Below, piece by piece: positions 18,548 to 27,119 of a stretch of 64,000 bases of DNA; position 1 is the stretch's first letter, and every line of letters starts with the position of its first letter. This stretch comes from CAWCWK01 sp963842125 (GTDB lineage: Bacteria; Pseudomonadota; Alphaproteobacteria; Rhizobiales; CAWCWK01): the NCBI GenBank assembly GCA_963842125.1, contig CAWJFE010000005.1, positions 558,001 to 622,000 on the forward strand, in the 5' to 3' direction. The notes below the pieces were generated by a model that saw only the letters and a program-made list of their open reading frames with translations, did no database searches and was not told where the DNA came from. A program made the position numbers and the translations under genes.

Positions 18548-20325
18548 CCCGAAGCGAAACGGACCTTAGGTCGGTAGGCCAGGCTGTGGATGACGCAAGC
18601 CTCGAGAGACCCGATACGTCGGCGCTCTCTCGTCAGCGATCGACCAGTTCCGATGTGGGGTCGATCACGTTCACCTTCGACGGTGCGTCCTTCACGGGCG
18701 AAGCGACACAGTCCATCGCCGCCGCGCTGACCGGCGCCGGCATACGCGACCTGCGGCGCACCGAGGGCGGCACTGCGCGCGGCGTATTCTGCGGGATGGG
18801 GGTCTGCCAGGACTGTCTCGTCACGGTCGATGGCGTCTCCAACCGCCGAGCATGCATGACGGCGCTGCAGAACGGCATGGTCGTCGCGACGCAGCCCGCG
18901 CGTGCACCGCTTACGGCCCCCCCCGAGACGCCGCTGAGGGGTGTGCGGCGCCATGTCGACGTTCTCGTCCTCGGCGGAGGCGCAGGGGGGCTCAGCGCCG
19001 CCCTGGCCGCGCGCGAGGCAGGCGCGGGCGTGCTGCTGATCGATGAGCGCAAGCGACTTGGCGGCCAGTACTACAAGCAACCGGCAGAGCCCGGCCGCGC
19101 GTCTCTCGACCCGCAGCAGGACGAGGGTCGCGTGCTCGTCGAGGCCGTCCTCGCGGCAGGCGTCGAGGTGCTGGAGGGCGCCGAGATCTGGGGCGCGTTC
19201 GACGGGCTGGAGATCATGACGGCCGATGCGGACGCGGCCTACGCGATCCGCGCGAGGGCCGTCATCGTCGCGACCGGCGCCTATGAACGCCCGGTCATGA
19301 TTCCCGGCTGGACGCTGCCGGGCGTGATGACGGTCGGCGCGGCGCAGACGTTCTGGCGCTCCTACGGCACGCTGCCCGGCCGCCGGGTGGCTCTGGCGGG
19401 CAATGGCCCACTCGTCGCGCAGGTCGCGTTGGAACTGGCGCGCGGCGGGGCCGAAATCGTCGCGCTGGCCGAGGCGGCGCCGGCTCCGTATAGGCGTCCC
19501 CTCGCTGGGCTGGCCCTCGCCCGCGCGCAGCCGGCGCTTGCCGCCAAGGGCGTCGGTCTTCTTGGAGCGTTGGCGCGGCGCGGGATCGGCGTTTCGCATG
19601 CCACCTTACCCACCCGCATCGAGACAACCTCCACGGGCCTCGGCATCACGCTGGATCAGGGCCAAGTCGGACGCGGCAGCACCCGCACGGTCGAAGCCGA
19701 CGTCTTCTGCATGAACTTCGGCTTCCAGCCGCAAAACGAGATCCTGCGACTCCTCGGCGCCGCCATGACGTTCGATGCGCGCTTCGACCAGTTGCGCCCA
19801 ACGCGTGGCGCCGCGTTCGAGACGAGCGTCGCGGGTCTCTACGCGGTGGGCGATTGCTGCGGCATCGGCGGTGCGCCGGCAGCTGGACTGGAAGGCACCA
19901 TCGCCGGCCGGGCCGCCGCCGGCGGTGGAGGCCCGACAGCGGACGAACTGCGCCGGCTCAAGGCCCACCGTGCCTTCCAGCACGCCCTCTGGACGCTCTA
20001 TGCCGCGCCGATCCCCCGGCTCGAAGATGTTTCGGCCGATGCGCTGGTGTGCCGCTGCGAGGACGTCACCAAGGCGGCGCTCGACGAAGCGCTTGCCTTT
20101 GGCTCGACCGATATCGGGGCGGTGAAGCGCGCGACGCGGATCGGCATGGGCCGCTGCCAGGGCCGCTATTGCGCGCCCGCGCTGGCCGGTCTGATGTCGC
20201 GGCGGTCCGGGGTCGATCCGCAGGACCTCTCCTTCTTCGCCCCGCGCGTGCCCGTCAAACCCGTCCCGATCGGCGTTCTGGTGGCGGTGGAGGGCCTGTT
20301 GGAGGCTATCGAGGCCGATGCCTGA
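18544..20325 (+). CDS. HcnA-HcnB-like fusion: (2Fe-2S)-binding, FAD/NAD-binding amine dehydrogenase subunit
   Basis: A 593-residue fusion. Residues ~35-130 form a ferredoxin-like (2Fe-2S) domain with CGMGVCQDC and a later RRAC, as in HcnA/LhpF small subunits. Residues ~135-480 are a two-dinucleotide-binding flavoprotein (LGGGAGGLSAALAAREAG; VALAGNGPLVAQVALELA; YAVGDCCGIGGAPAAG). Residues ~490-560 are a BFD-like domain with CRCEDVT and GMGRCQGRYC. Heterotrimeric relatives include hydrogen cyanide synthase, opine oxidases and D-hydroxyproline dehydrogenase. It is coupled to both neighbours, and the catalytic partner is the next gene. The first ~35 residues are unconserved; ATG 18544 overlaps the upstream stop by 4 bases. 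Confidence 0.88.
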   Translation: MTRSETDLRSVGQAVDDASLERPDTSALSRQRSTSSDVGSITFTFDGASFTGEATQSIAAALTGAGIRDLRRTEGGTARGVFCGMGVCQDCLVTVDGVSNRRACMTALQNGMVVATQPARAPLTAPPETPLRGVRRHVDVLVLGGGAGGLSAALAAREAGAGVLLIDERKRLGGQYYKQPAEPGRASLDPQQDEGRVLVEAVLAAGVEVLEGAEIWGAFDGLEIMTADADAAYAIRARAVIVATGAYERPVMIPGWTLPGVMTVGAAQTFWRSYGTLPGRRVALAGNGPLVAQVALELARGGAEIVALAEAAPAPYRRPLAGLALARAQPALAAKGVGLLGALARRGIGVSHATLPTRIETTSTGLGITLDQGQVGRGSTRTVEADVFCMNFGFQPQNEILRLLGAAMTFDARFDQLRPTRGAAFETSVAGLYAVGDCCGIGGAPAAGLEGTIAGRAAAGGGGPTADELRRLKAHRAFQHALWTLYAAPIPRLEDVSADALVCRCEDVTKAALDEALAFGSTDIGAVKRATRIGMGRCQGRYCAPALAGLMSRRSGVDPQDLSFFAPRVPVKPVPIGVLVAVEGLLEAIEADA

Positions 20326-21457
20326 TCGAGTCGATTTGCTCGTCGTCGGAGGCGGCATAACCGGGCAGGTCGCGGCGCTGACGGCGGCCCGCACCGGCGC
20401 GCGCGTCGCGATCGTCGATCAGGGCGTCGGTGGCGGGTCTGGCGCGAACGCCGGCAGCCTCCATGTGCAGATGCAGAGCCGCTTCCTGCGGCTCAACCCA
20501 CATCTGGCCGACAACCTCGAATCGTCCCTGCCACTCTACCTTGCCGCCGTCCAAGCCTGGGACGTGCTGGACGTCGATCTCGGCGGGGTGGAGATGTCGC
20601 GCGACGGGGGCCTGATGCTGGCCGAGACGGATGCGCAGATGGCGTTTCTCCACGACAAGGCGGAGCGCGAACGCCGCAAGGGCCTCGACGTGGACATTCT
20701 CGACCGCGACGCGCTGCACGGGGTCGCGCCCTACCTGAGTCCCGACATTCTGGGCGCCGAGATCTGCCGCGACGAGGGCAAGGTTAACCCGCTCGTCGCC
20801 AACCGGCTGCTGCGCGACCTCCTCTCCGATCTCGGCGTCGAGCAGCGACGGGACCGCGTGCACGGCATCGAGGACGGGGGCGGAGACGGCCCCCTCGTCC
20901 GGGGCGCGCACCGCGATCATGCGGCCGATCACGTCATCATAGCGGCGGCCTGGGGGGCGGGGGCGCTCCTCCCGGATCTTGGACTGACCATCCCCACGCC
21001 GCCCGAACCGCTGCACATGAATATCACGGAAGCCGGCGCCTATGGCATCCGGCATCTCGTGCAGCACGCCGAGCGCTCGATCACGCTCAAACAGTTCCGG
21101 TCCGGCCAGGTCGTGATCGGCGGCGGCTGGCCGGCGGACGGCCGATCGGGCGAGGAGACGGCGCGCGTGCGGCTCTCCAGCATGGCCGGCAACGTCGCTC
21201 TCGCCCACCGCATCGCGCCCGGCATCCAGGGTCTGCGCGTTCTGCGGACCTGGGCGGGCTACAACACGCCGGTCGACGGCAAGGCTACGATCGGGCCGGT
21301 GTGGCCGGGGAGCCGGGTCCATCTCGCTCTCCCAGGCGATGCCGGCTACACGCTCGGCCCGATCGTCGGGCAGTGCGCGGCCGCGCTCGCACTTGGGCTC
21401 GCGCCGCCTGTCGATGCCGGGCCCTATGCGCCCGGTCGATGGCGCGATACGGCCTGA
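20318..21457 (+). CDS. FAD-dependent amine oxidoreductase (HcnC/DadA-like beta subunit)
   Basis: A 379-residue DAO-family flavoenzyme, the likely amine-oxidising partner of the upstream fusion protein. The FAD motif is GGGITGQVAALTAARTGA (near residues 9-26), then SGANAGSLHVQMQ. The later GGGWPADG and the C-terminal FAD contact GDAGYTLGPIVGQ are present. It overlaps the fusion gene by 8 bases. Related complexes oxidise glycine, opines or D-hydroxyproline. The frame-broken gene at 12539-13700 is a paralogue and may share or replace this subunit. It ends 20 bases from the convergent IclR gene. Confidence 0.88.
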   Translation: MPDRVDLLVVGGGITGQVAALTAARTGARVAIVDQGVGGGSGANAGSLHVQMQSRFLRLNPHLADNLESSLPLYLAAVQAWDVLDVDLGGVEMSRDGGLMLAETDAQMAFLHDKAERERRKGLDVDILDRDALHGVAPYLSPDILGAEICRDEGKVNPLVANRLLRDLLSDLGVEQRRDRVHGIEDGGGDGPLVRGAHRDHAADHVIIAAAWGAGALLPDLGLTIPTPPEPLHMNITEAGAYGIRHLVQHAERSITLKQFRSGQVVIGGGWPADGRSGEETARVRLSSMAGNVALAHRIAPGIQGLRVLRTWAGYNTPVDGKATIGPVWPGSRVHLALPGDAGYTLGPIVGQCAAALALGLAPPVDAGPYAPGRWRDTA

Positions 21458-21477
21458 CGGAGCCAGTCTCTCGACGT

Positions 21478-22485
21478 TCAGTGCGCCAGCGAGCGCTGGA
21501 TCTGCTCGGCCGTCTCGCGCAGCTTCGGCAGGTAGGTCTCCACCATGTCCTCGGCCGTGGCACGGATGGAGGGGATGGCGATATTGATCGCCCCGGCCAA
21601 CTCGCCCGAGCGGTAGTGCAGCGGGATCGCGATGGAGAGAAGACCGACTTCGAGTTCCTGATCGACGAGTGACCAGCCGTCGTGTCGGACCTGTTCGAGA
21701 ATCTTGCGGAACTCCGACTTGCGGGTGATGCTGTGGGTGGTCCGCGGCGTCAGACGGGCGTTGGCTACGATGGCATCCCAATGGTCCTCGGGCTGAGCTG
21801 CGAGAAGCACCCGGCCGTTCGCGGTGTAATAGGCCGGCTGCCGGCTGCCGACCGTGATGCCGACGCTGATGATGTTGTGCGCCTGCACGCCCGCTACGTA
21901 GACGACCTCTTGTCCCTCGAGGATCGCTGCGGTGCACGATTCGCCCGTCTGCTCCGACAGCCGCTCCATAAACGGGCGGGCACGGTCCCAGATCCCGATG
22001 CGCGACAGGACCGAGAAGCCGAGATCGAGCACCTTGGGCGTCAGGTCGAACATCTTGCCGTCTGTCACCACATAGCCCTCGCGGACCAGCGTGAGGAGAA
22101 AGCGGCGCGCGGTGGCGCGGCTCATGTCCGTCTCGGTCGCGACCTCGGTCAGGGTCATCTTGCGTGACGTGCGGCTGAAACTCTCCAGGATCGCCAGCCC
22201 GCGCGAGACGGAGCCGACGAAATCGCGGCTGGAAAGGCCTTCCGGCTCCTCGCCCCTCGAATCGAGATCGACCGTGCCGAGCCGGTTCTGGCCCACGCCC
22301 GCCTGCACGGTCCGGCCGCTCGACTTCAGCGCGCGAACGGCCGTGCCGCCAGCAGAGCCGATATTCGATTCAGGCTTGGCGACGGGTTCGCCCGTCTTCG
22401 CCTTGGCCTTCGCGCGCGACTTCGGCCCGGCCTTGGGAGCCGCCCTGCGCGCCGTCTTGACCGTACGGCTGCCGATATCGGCCAT
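21478..22485 (-). CDS. IclR family transcriptional regulator
   Basis: A 335-residue regulator of the PcaR/PcaU/PobR branch. The winged HTH is at about residues 88-150 (VGSVSRGLAILESF, then TLTEVATETDMSRATARRFLLTL), followed by the effector domain to the C-terminus (AYYTANGRVLLAA and the terminal SIAIPLHYRSGELAGAINIA). An unusual 80-residue N-terminal extension rich in Lys, Arg and Ala precedes the HTH. The ATG at 22485 is the only good start. The gene is convergent with the FAD subunit and divergent from the sugar-type ABC operon, whose promoter holds operator D. I infer that it controls all five CGAAC-N4-GTTCG sites; the inducer is unknown. Confidence 0.92.
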   Translation of the reverse strand: MADIGSRTVKTARRAAPKAGPKSRAKAKAKTGEPVAKPESNIGSAGGTAVRALKSSGRTVQAGVGQNRLGTVDLDSRGEEPEGLSSRDFVGSVSRGLAILESFSRTSRKMTLTEVATETDMSRATARRFLLTLVREGYVVTDGKMFDLTPKVLDLGFSVLSRIGIWDRARPFMERLSEQTGESCTAAILEGQEVVYVAGVQAHNIISVGITVGSRQPAYYTANGRVLLAAQPEDHWDAIVANARLTPRTTHSITRKSEFRKILEQVRHDGWSLVDQELEVGLLSIAIPLHYRSGELAGAINIAIPSIRATAEDMVETYLPKLRETAEQIQRSLAH

Positions 22486-22631
22486 CCTACAGCCTCCTCA
22501 CTCGTTCGGTCTCTCGCCTACCATCCCTAGCGGCGAACGAACAACCGATATGCATAGGCCATCGACGTGGGCATTCTCGTCAGGGGAGGGGAAAAAGCCC
22601 CTTGCTAAACATCTTAGCACCGTGCCAGGAT

Positions 22632-22655
22632 CGAACATATGTTCGTAATGCGAAC
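22632..22655. promoter_or_regulatory. IclR-regulon operator D (three half-sites)
   Basis: CGAAC-ATAT-GTTCG-TAATG-CGAAC, with all three half-sites perfect. It ends 10 bases before the GAGAGGA ribosome site of the ABC binding-protein gene, in the intergenic region facing the IclR gene (start 22485). This is the best-preserved copy of the motif in the window. Confidence 0.82.
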
Positions 22656-22679
22656 TCTGCTTCATGAGAGGACGATGCC

Positions 22680-24026
22680 ATGTCGATGAACCCCCGGTCC
22701 CCCTCCAAGACGTTCGCAGCCTCCCGTCGAACGGTGCTGACCGGCATGGCGGCGATGAGTGCCGCCGCAGTCGTGCCGCGCCGCCTGCGGGCGCAGGAGC
22801 AGGTCACGTTGCGCTGGTGGTCGCCGCAGTCCTCGCCCGATCAGCTGGCCGCCTATCAAACCCAGATCGCCAACTTCGAGGCGTTGCACGACAATGTCCG
22901 CGTCGTCTTCGAGAAGACCTCGGACGAGGGCTACGCCCCGCAGCTCGCGGCGGCCTTTGCCAGCGGGGAGGTGCCCAACGTCGTCACCCACCTGCCGAGC
23001 TTCGCGACGTCGAGCTATTGGGCGAATGGTCTTCTGGAGCCCTTCAACGACGTGATCGAGATGGTCGGGCCGGACAAGTTCTACCCGGGTGTCAACGACA
23101 TCTACGAGATCGACGCCGGCCAGTATGCCGGAACGAGCATCGGCAACTCGGCCGCCAACATGCTGTGGCTGCGCACCGACCTCATGGAGAAGGCCGGCAT
23201 CGCCGAGGCGCCGCGCACCTGGGACGAGCTCCTCTCCGCCGTCTCCAAGATGCAGGGCGGCGGCATCTACGGCGCACCGCTCCCCTATGGCCGCAACTCG
23301 ATGACGTCGCTGATCTTCATCGGCGTCATCCATCAGGCCGGCGGCCAGGTCTTCACGCCGGACCTTCAGATCGCGCTCGACAGCCCCGAGACGCGGGACG
23401 CGCTCGAGTTCTACCGCGCCATGCGCGAATTCTGCCCGCCCGGCGCAACGAATTATTCGTGGGGCGACAGCCTCACCGCCTTCGTGGCTGGGGCCTGCGC
23501 GACCGGCATCTATACGGGACGCGTGCTGATCAACGTGGTCGACCAGAACCCGAGCATCGCGGATCACGTGACCTGCGTCACCTATCCGACCAAGTCGGCC
23601 GATATCGAGCCGTGGACGTTCAACGACTTCCCCTCGGTCTTCATTCCCAAGGCGGCCGGAAACATGGAGGCGACCAAGCAGTTCGCCGCCTTCCTCTTCG
23701 ACCCCGAAGGCTACATCCAGCAGCTTCACGCCGCGCCCGGCCACGTCCTGCCGGTGCTTCAGACGATCTCCAACGATCCGACCTATCTCGACAACGCGAT
23801 CATCGAGAAATACGAGGCCGAGGTGAACCTGATGTCGGCCGCAGCCGCCAACGGCTACAATCTCGGCCGCGAGTCCGCGCGGCATCAACCGAACGTGAAG
23901 GCTGGCGAGATCGTCAACTCCAACGTCATTGCGGAGATGGTCCAGCGCGTGATCCTCAACGACGAGAATGTCGACGACGTGATCGGCGAGACCGTGACCC
24001 GCATCGAAGAGATCATGGCGAGCTAA
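22680..24026 (+). CDS. ABC transporter substrate-binding protein, sugar type (family 1), Tat signal
   Basis: A 448-residue periplasmic binding protein. The N-terminus has a twin-arginine signal (SRRTVLTGMAAMSAAAVV, residues ~16-33) with cleavage near RAQ-EQ. The mature part VTLRWWSPQSSPDQ, the NMLWLRTDLMEKAG hinge and RTWDELL segments fit SBP_bac_1 proteins of the UgpB/MalE type. Start ATG 22680 has GAGAGGA 7 bases upstream. Operator D is directly upstream. Despite the family name, such transporters also take glycerol phosphates, polyols and opine-like molecules, so the ligand is open. A 165-base gap separates it from the permeases. Confidence 0.92.
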   Translation: MSMNPRSPSKTFAASRRTVLTGMAAMSAAAVVPRRLRAQEQVTLRWWSPQSSPDQLAAYQTQIANFEALHDNVRVVFEKTSDEGYAPQLAAAFASGEVPNVVTHLPSFATSSYWANGLLEPFNDVIEMVGPDKFYPGVNDIYEIDAGQYAGTSIGNSAANMLWLRTDLMEKAGIAEAPRTWDELLSAVSKMQGGGIYGAPLPYGRNSMTSLIFIGVIHQAGGQVFTPDLQIALDSPETRDALEFYRAMREFCPPGATNYSWGDSLTAFVAGACATGIYTGRVLINVVDQNPSIADHVTCVTYPTKSADIEPWTFNDFPSVFIPKAAGNMEATKQFAAFLFDPEGYIQQLHAAPGHVLPVLQTISNDPTYLDNAIIEKYEAEVNLMSAAAANGYNLGRESARHQPNVKAGEIVNSNVIAEMVQRVILNDENVDDVIGETVTRIEEIMAS

Positions 24027-24191
24027 GCCTCGGAGGCGACGCGGATCTGGCGGGCCTCACCCGTCGGCCGTGTCGCCTTCGGCCTTCAGAGCGCCTGACG
24101 AAATGGTGGAGGCCCGGCTCGCCCCGCCCCTCTTCTGGTGGGTGGTGGGCCGGTCTCACCGTCCATCCGCGACCAGACGAATTGCGAAGCC

Positions 24192-25091
24192 GTGTCACGA
24201 TCCGTCACCCCATTGCTGGAGAAGCGCTATGCCCGGCTGGGCCTGCTTCTGATCGCGCCGACGGTCGTCGTCTTCACGCTCGTCATCGTCTACCCGCTCC
24301 TCGCGGCCATCTATCTGAGCGTCTTCTCGATCTACACGCCGACGCTCCAGGGCGAGTTCGTCGGCCTCGACAACTATGCCGAGCTCCTGACCGGCGGCGT
24401 GTTCTGGTCGTCGCTCCTCACGACGCTCATCTGGACCGTCGGCACGCTCTCGCTGCAGATCGTCTTCGGTGTCGGCATGGCGCTTCTCCTGCATCAGAAC
24501 ATCTGGTTCCGCTCGCTCGCCCGGTCCCTCGTCCTCTTTCCCTATTTCCTCTCCACGGTCGTCGCCGTGCTCGTCTGGCGATGGCTCTTCAACGATCTTT
24601 ATGGTGCGCTCAATCACGGCTTCATGCAGTTGGGATTGGTCGATATGCCGGTCGATTGGCTGGGTTCGATGCCCAACGCGATGATCGGCGTCATTCTGGT
24701 CGGCGCGTGGAAGTACTTTCCCTTCGTCGTCATCGCCGTCCTCGCCAGGCTCCAGACGATCCCGGAGCATCTCTACGAAGCCGCGCGCATCGACGGGGCG
24801 GGCCCGATCGCGCGCTTCTGGGACGTGACGCTGCCGCAACTGCGCTCCGTCCTCACCGTCATCATCCTCCTGCGGGCCATCTGGGACTTCAAGGAGTTCG
24901 ACCTCCTCTTCCTCCTCACGGGGGGCGGGCCCGTGACGTCGACCCAGACGCTCTCGTTGCTGGTCTACCAGGAAGCCTTCGGCCTCAATCGCATGGGGCA
25001 GGCGGCGGCCTACTCGGTCGGCATGATGGTCGTCATGCTACTCTTCATGGTGGTCTACATCCGGCGTAGCGGCCAGGAGGACCGGGCATGA
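24192..25091 (+). CDS. ABC transporter permease, sugar type (MalF/UgpA-like)
   Basis: A 299-residue permease with six hydrophobic segments; the first is LLLIAPTVVVFTLVIVYPLLAA near residues 14-35. The EAA loop is YEAARIDGAGPIARFWDVTLP near 195. GTG 24192 is preferred because it places a short charged tail (SRSVTPLLEKRYAR) before helix 1; an ATG 54 bases upstream only adds unconserved residues. The stop overlaps the next permease by 4 bases. The 165-base stretch before it (24027-24191) contains no gene and no strong terminator that I can see. Confidence 0.9.
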   Translation: MSRSVTPLLEKRYARLGLLLIAPTVVVFTLVIVYPLLAAIYLSVFSIYTPTLQGEFVGLDNYAELLTGGVFWSSLLTTLIWTVGTLSLQIVFGVGMALLLHQNIWFRSLARSLVLFPYFLSTVVAVLVWRWLFNDLYGALNHGFMQLGLVDMPVDWLGSMPNAMIGVILVGAWKYFPFVVIAVLARLQTIPEHLYEAARIDGAGPIARFWDVTLPQLRSVLTVIILLRAIWDFKEFDLLFLLTGGGPVTSTQTLSLLVYQEAFGLNRMGQAAAYSVGMMVVMLLFMVVYIRRSGQEDRA

Positions 25092-25930
25092 GCGGTCGGC
25101 CCACGCGGCTTGTCCCCGCGCTCATCCTCAACGTCGTGACGTGGACGCTCGTCCTCCTCGTCGCATTCCCGCTCCTGTGGATGATCCTCACCTCGATCAA
25201 GCCGCAGACCGAGCTCTTCCGCATCCCGCCGACCTGGCTGCCGGAGACGATCACGTTCGAACACTATTGGCGCCTCCTCAGCGAGACGCCGTTCCTGACC
25301 TATTTCCGGAACTCGGTCGTGCTGGCCACCTCGACGACGATCTTCGTCGTCGCGCTCGGAACGCTCGGCGCCTACAGTCTCGTCAGGTTCAAGTATCGGG
25401 GCCGCGAGACGTTGGCCGTCCTCGTTCTCTTCACGTATTTGCTGCCCTCGGTCGTCCTCATCATCCCGCTCTATCTCATGATGGTCGGCATCGGGCTCTC
25501 CAACACGCTCGTCAGCCTTATCCTCGCCCACACGACATTCGCGCTGCCCTATGCGCTCTGGTTGCTTCGCTCCTTTATGGAAGGGATACCGGAGGATCTG
25601 GAATCGGCGGCGCTCGTCGACGGCGCGACCCGGCTCGGCGCCTTTCGCGACATCATCCTGCCCCAGCTCCTGCCTGGCATCGTCTCGACGGCGCTCTTTA
25701 CCTTCATCCTGTCGTGGAACGAATATCTCTACGCGCTCGTGCTCATCAACTCGGACGCTGTCGCACCTTTGACGACAGGCGTGATGTCGATGCTGATCTC
25801 GGCCTTCAACATCGAGTGGTCGCTCCTCATGGCGGCCTCGGTGATGATGAGCCTGCCGCTCATCGTCGTCTTCGCCTTTCTGCAAAGCTATCTGACGTCC
25901 GGCTTCGGAGCCGGCGGCGTCAAGGGATGA
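25088..25930 (+). CDS. ABC transporter permease, sugar type (MalG/UgpE-like)
   Basis: A 280-residue permease, the partner of the preceding one. It has six hydrophobic segments from LNVVTWTLVLLVAFPLLWMIL onward, the typical SIKPQTELF periplasmic start and the EAA loop LESAALVDGATRLGAFRDIILP near residues 170-192. The C-terminal LQSYLTSGFGAGGVKG is the canonical end of MalG-type permeases. It overlaps the upstream gene by 4 bases and is followed after 31 bases by the ATPase. Confidence 0.92.
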   Translation: MSGRPTRLVPALILNVVTWTLVLLVAFPLLWMILTSIKPQTELFRIPPTWLPETITFEHYWRLLSETPFLTYFRNSVVLATSTTIFVVALGTLGAYSLVRFKYRGRETLAVLVLFTYLLPSVVLIIPLYLMMVGIGLSNTLVSLILAHTTFALPYALWLLRSFMEGIPEDLESAALVDGATRLGAFRDIILPQLLPGIVSTALFTFILSWNEYLYALVLINSDAVAPLTTGVMSMLISAFNIEWSLLMAASVMMSLPLIVVFAFLQSYLTSGFGAGGVKG

Positions 25931-25961
25931 CCACGCGGGACATGACCTTGGAGACACCGCA

Positions 25962-27119
25962 TTGGCCGAAGTGACCTTGAAGGGCGTGCGCAAGGAGTTC
26001 GGCGCGTTCGTCGCGCTCGAAGAGCTCGACATGGCGATCGCGTCCGGCGAGTTCGTCGCTTTGCTCGGTCCGTCCGGCTGCGGCAAATCGACGACGCTGC
26101 GCATGCTGGCCGGGCTGGAATTCCCCACAAAAGGCGAGATCGCGATCGACGGGCGGGTCGTCAATGACGTCGCGCCCGGCAAGCGCGACATCGCAATGGT
26201 CTTCCAGTCCTACGCCCTCTACCCGCACATGACGGTGGCGCAGAACATCGCCTACCCGTTGAAGAAGCGCGGCATGGGCGCCGCCGACCGCGAAGCGGCG
26301 GTGACGAGGGCGTCCGAACTCCTGCAGCTGGAGCCCCTGCTGCAAAGGAAGCCCAAGCAGTTGTCGGGCGGTCAACAGCAGCGCGTCGCGCTCGGCCGTG
26401 CACTGGTGCGCGAGCCCAAGGTCTTCCTCCTCGATGAGCCCTTGTCCAATCTCGACGCCAAGCTGCGTGCCTATATGAGGGCCGAGCTCATCGAGCTTCA
26501 CCGCCGCCTCGGCAAGACCATGATCTACGTCACCCACGACCAGCTGGAGGCCATGACGATGGCCGACCGCATCGCGGTGATGAACGACGGGCGTTTGCAA
26601 CAGTTCGACGCGCCGTCGATCGTCTACGACAGGCCGGCCAACCGGTTCGTGGCGGGCTTCATCGGCACGCCGTCGATGAATCAGATCGAGGGCCGTCTCG
26701 AGGGCGATGCCTTCGTCATCCACGCGCCGAGCGGCGCCGCCATACCGATCGACCGGACCCGGTTCGACGATGATGCCGCAGACGGGCCGCGCGTCCTCGG
26801 CGTCCGGCCCGAGGGCGCCCATATCGGCGAGATCGGCGAGGCGGGGTCCGTCCCGGCGACGGTCCGGCTTGTCGAGAACACCGGCCACGAGCAGATCGTG
26901 ACGCTGGAGATCCCCGGCGGCACGCGCCTGCACGCCCGTGCCCATCCGGACCATCGCCTCGGCGTCGAACAGTCGGTCGGGCTTCGCTTCGCGCCGGACG
27001 CCATTCACCTCTTCGCCGCCGATGCCGACGGGCGGCGCCTCAACCGCGACGATCGTCCGCGTCCCGCGCACGATCCTGCCACGCACCCTCGCTCTTACCA
27101 GTCCGGAGACCGGTCATGA
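25962..27119 (+). CDS. ABC transporter ATP-binding protein (UgpC/MsmX-type)
   Basis: A 385-residue ATPase with Walker A GPSGCGKST near residues 37-45, signature LSGGQQQRVALGRAL, Walker B VFLLDEPLSNLD and the THDQLEAMTMADR switch. A C-terminal TOBE-type regulatory domain (residues ~240-370) contains VLGVRPE. The TTG at 25962 is chosen because GGAG lies 9 bases before it and the protein then begins at the conserved AEVTLKGVRKEFG. The C-terminal ~20 residues (rich in Arg, Asp and Pro) are not conserved. It overlaps the aminotransferase start by 4 bases. Confidence 0.9.
   Translation: MAEVTLKGVRKEFGAFVALEELDMAIASGEFVALLGPSGCGKSTTLRMLAGLEFPTKGEIAIDGRVVNDVAPGKRDIAMVFQSYALYPHMTVAQNIAYPLKKRGMGAADREAAVTRASELLQLEPLLQRKPKQLSGGQQQRVALGRALVREPKVFLLDEPLSNLDAKLRAYMRAELIELHRRLGKTMIYVTHDQLEAMTMADRIAVMNDGRLQQFDAPSIVYDRPANRFVAGFIGTPSMNQIEGRLEGDAFVIHAPSGAAIPIDRTRFDDDAADGPRVLGVRPEGAHIGEIGEAGSVPATVRLVENTGHEQIVTLEIPGGTRLHARAHPDHRLGVEQSVGLRFAPDAIHLFAADADGRRLNRDDRPRPAHDPATHPRSYQSGDRS

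Noticed and set aside
22664..25069. An 801-codon + strand open frame
   Set aside because: It overlaps the binding-protein and permease genes in another frame, is extremely Arg-rich, and shows no family motif; it is a high-GC shadow.
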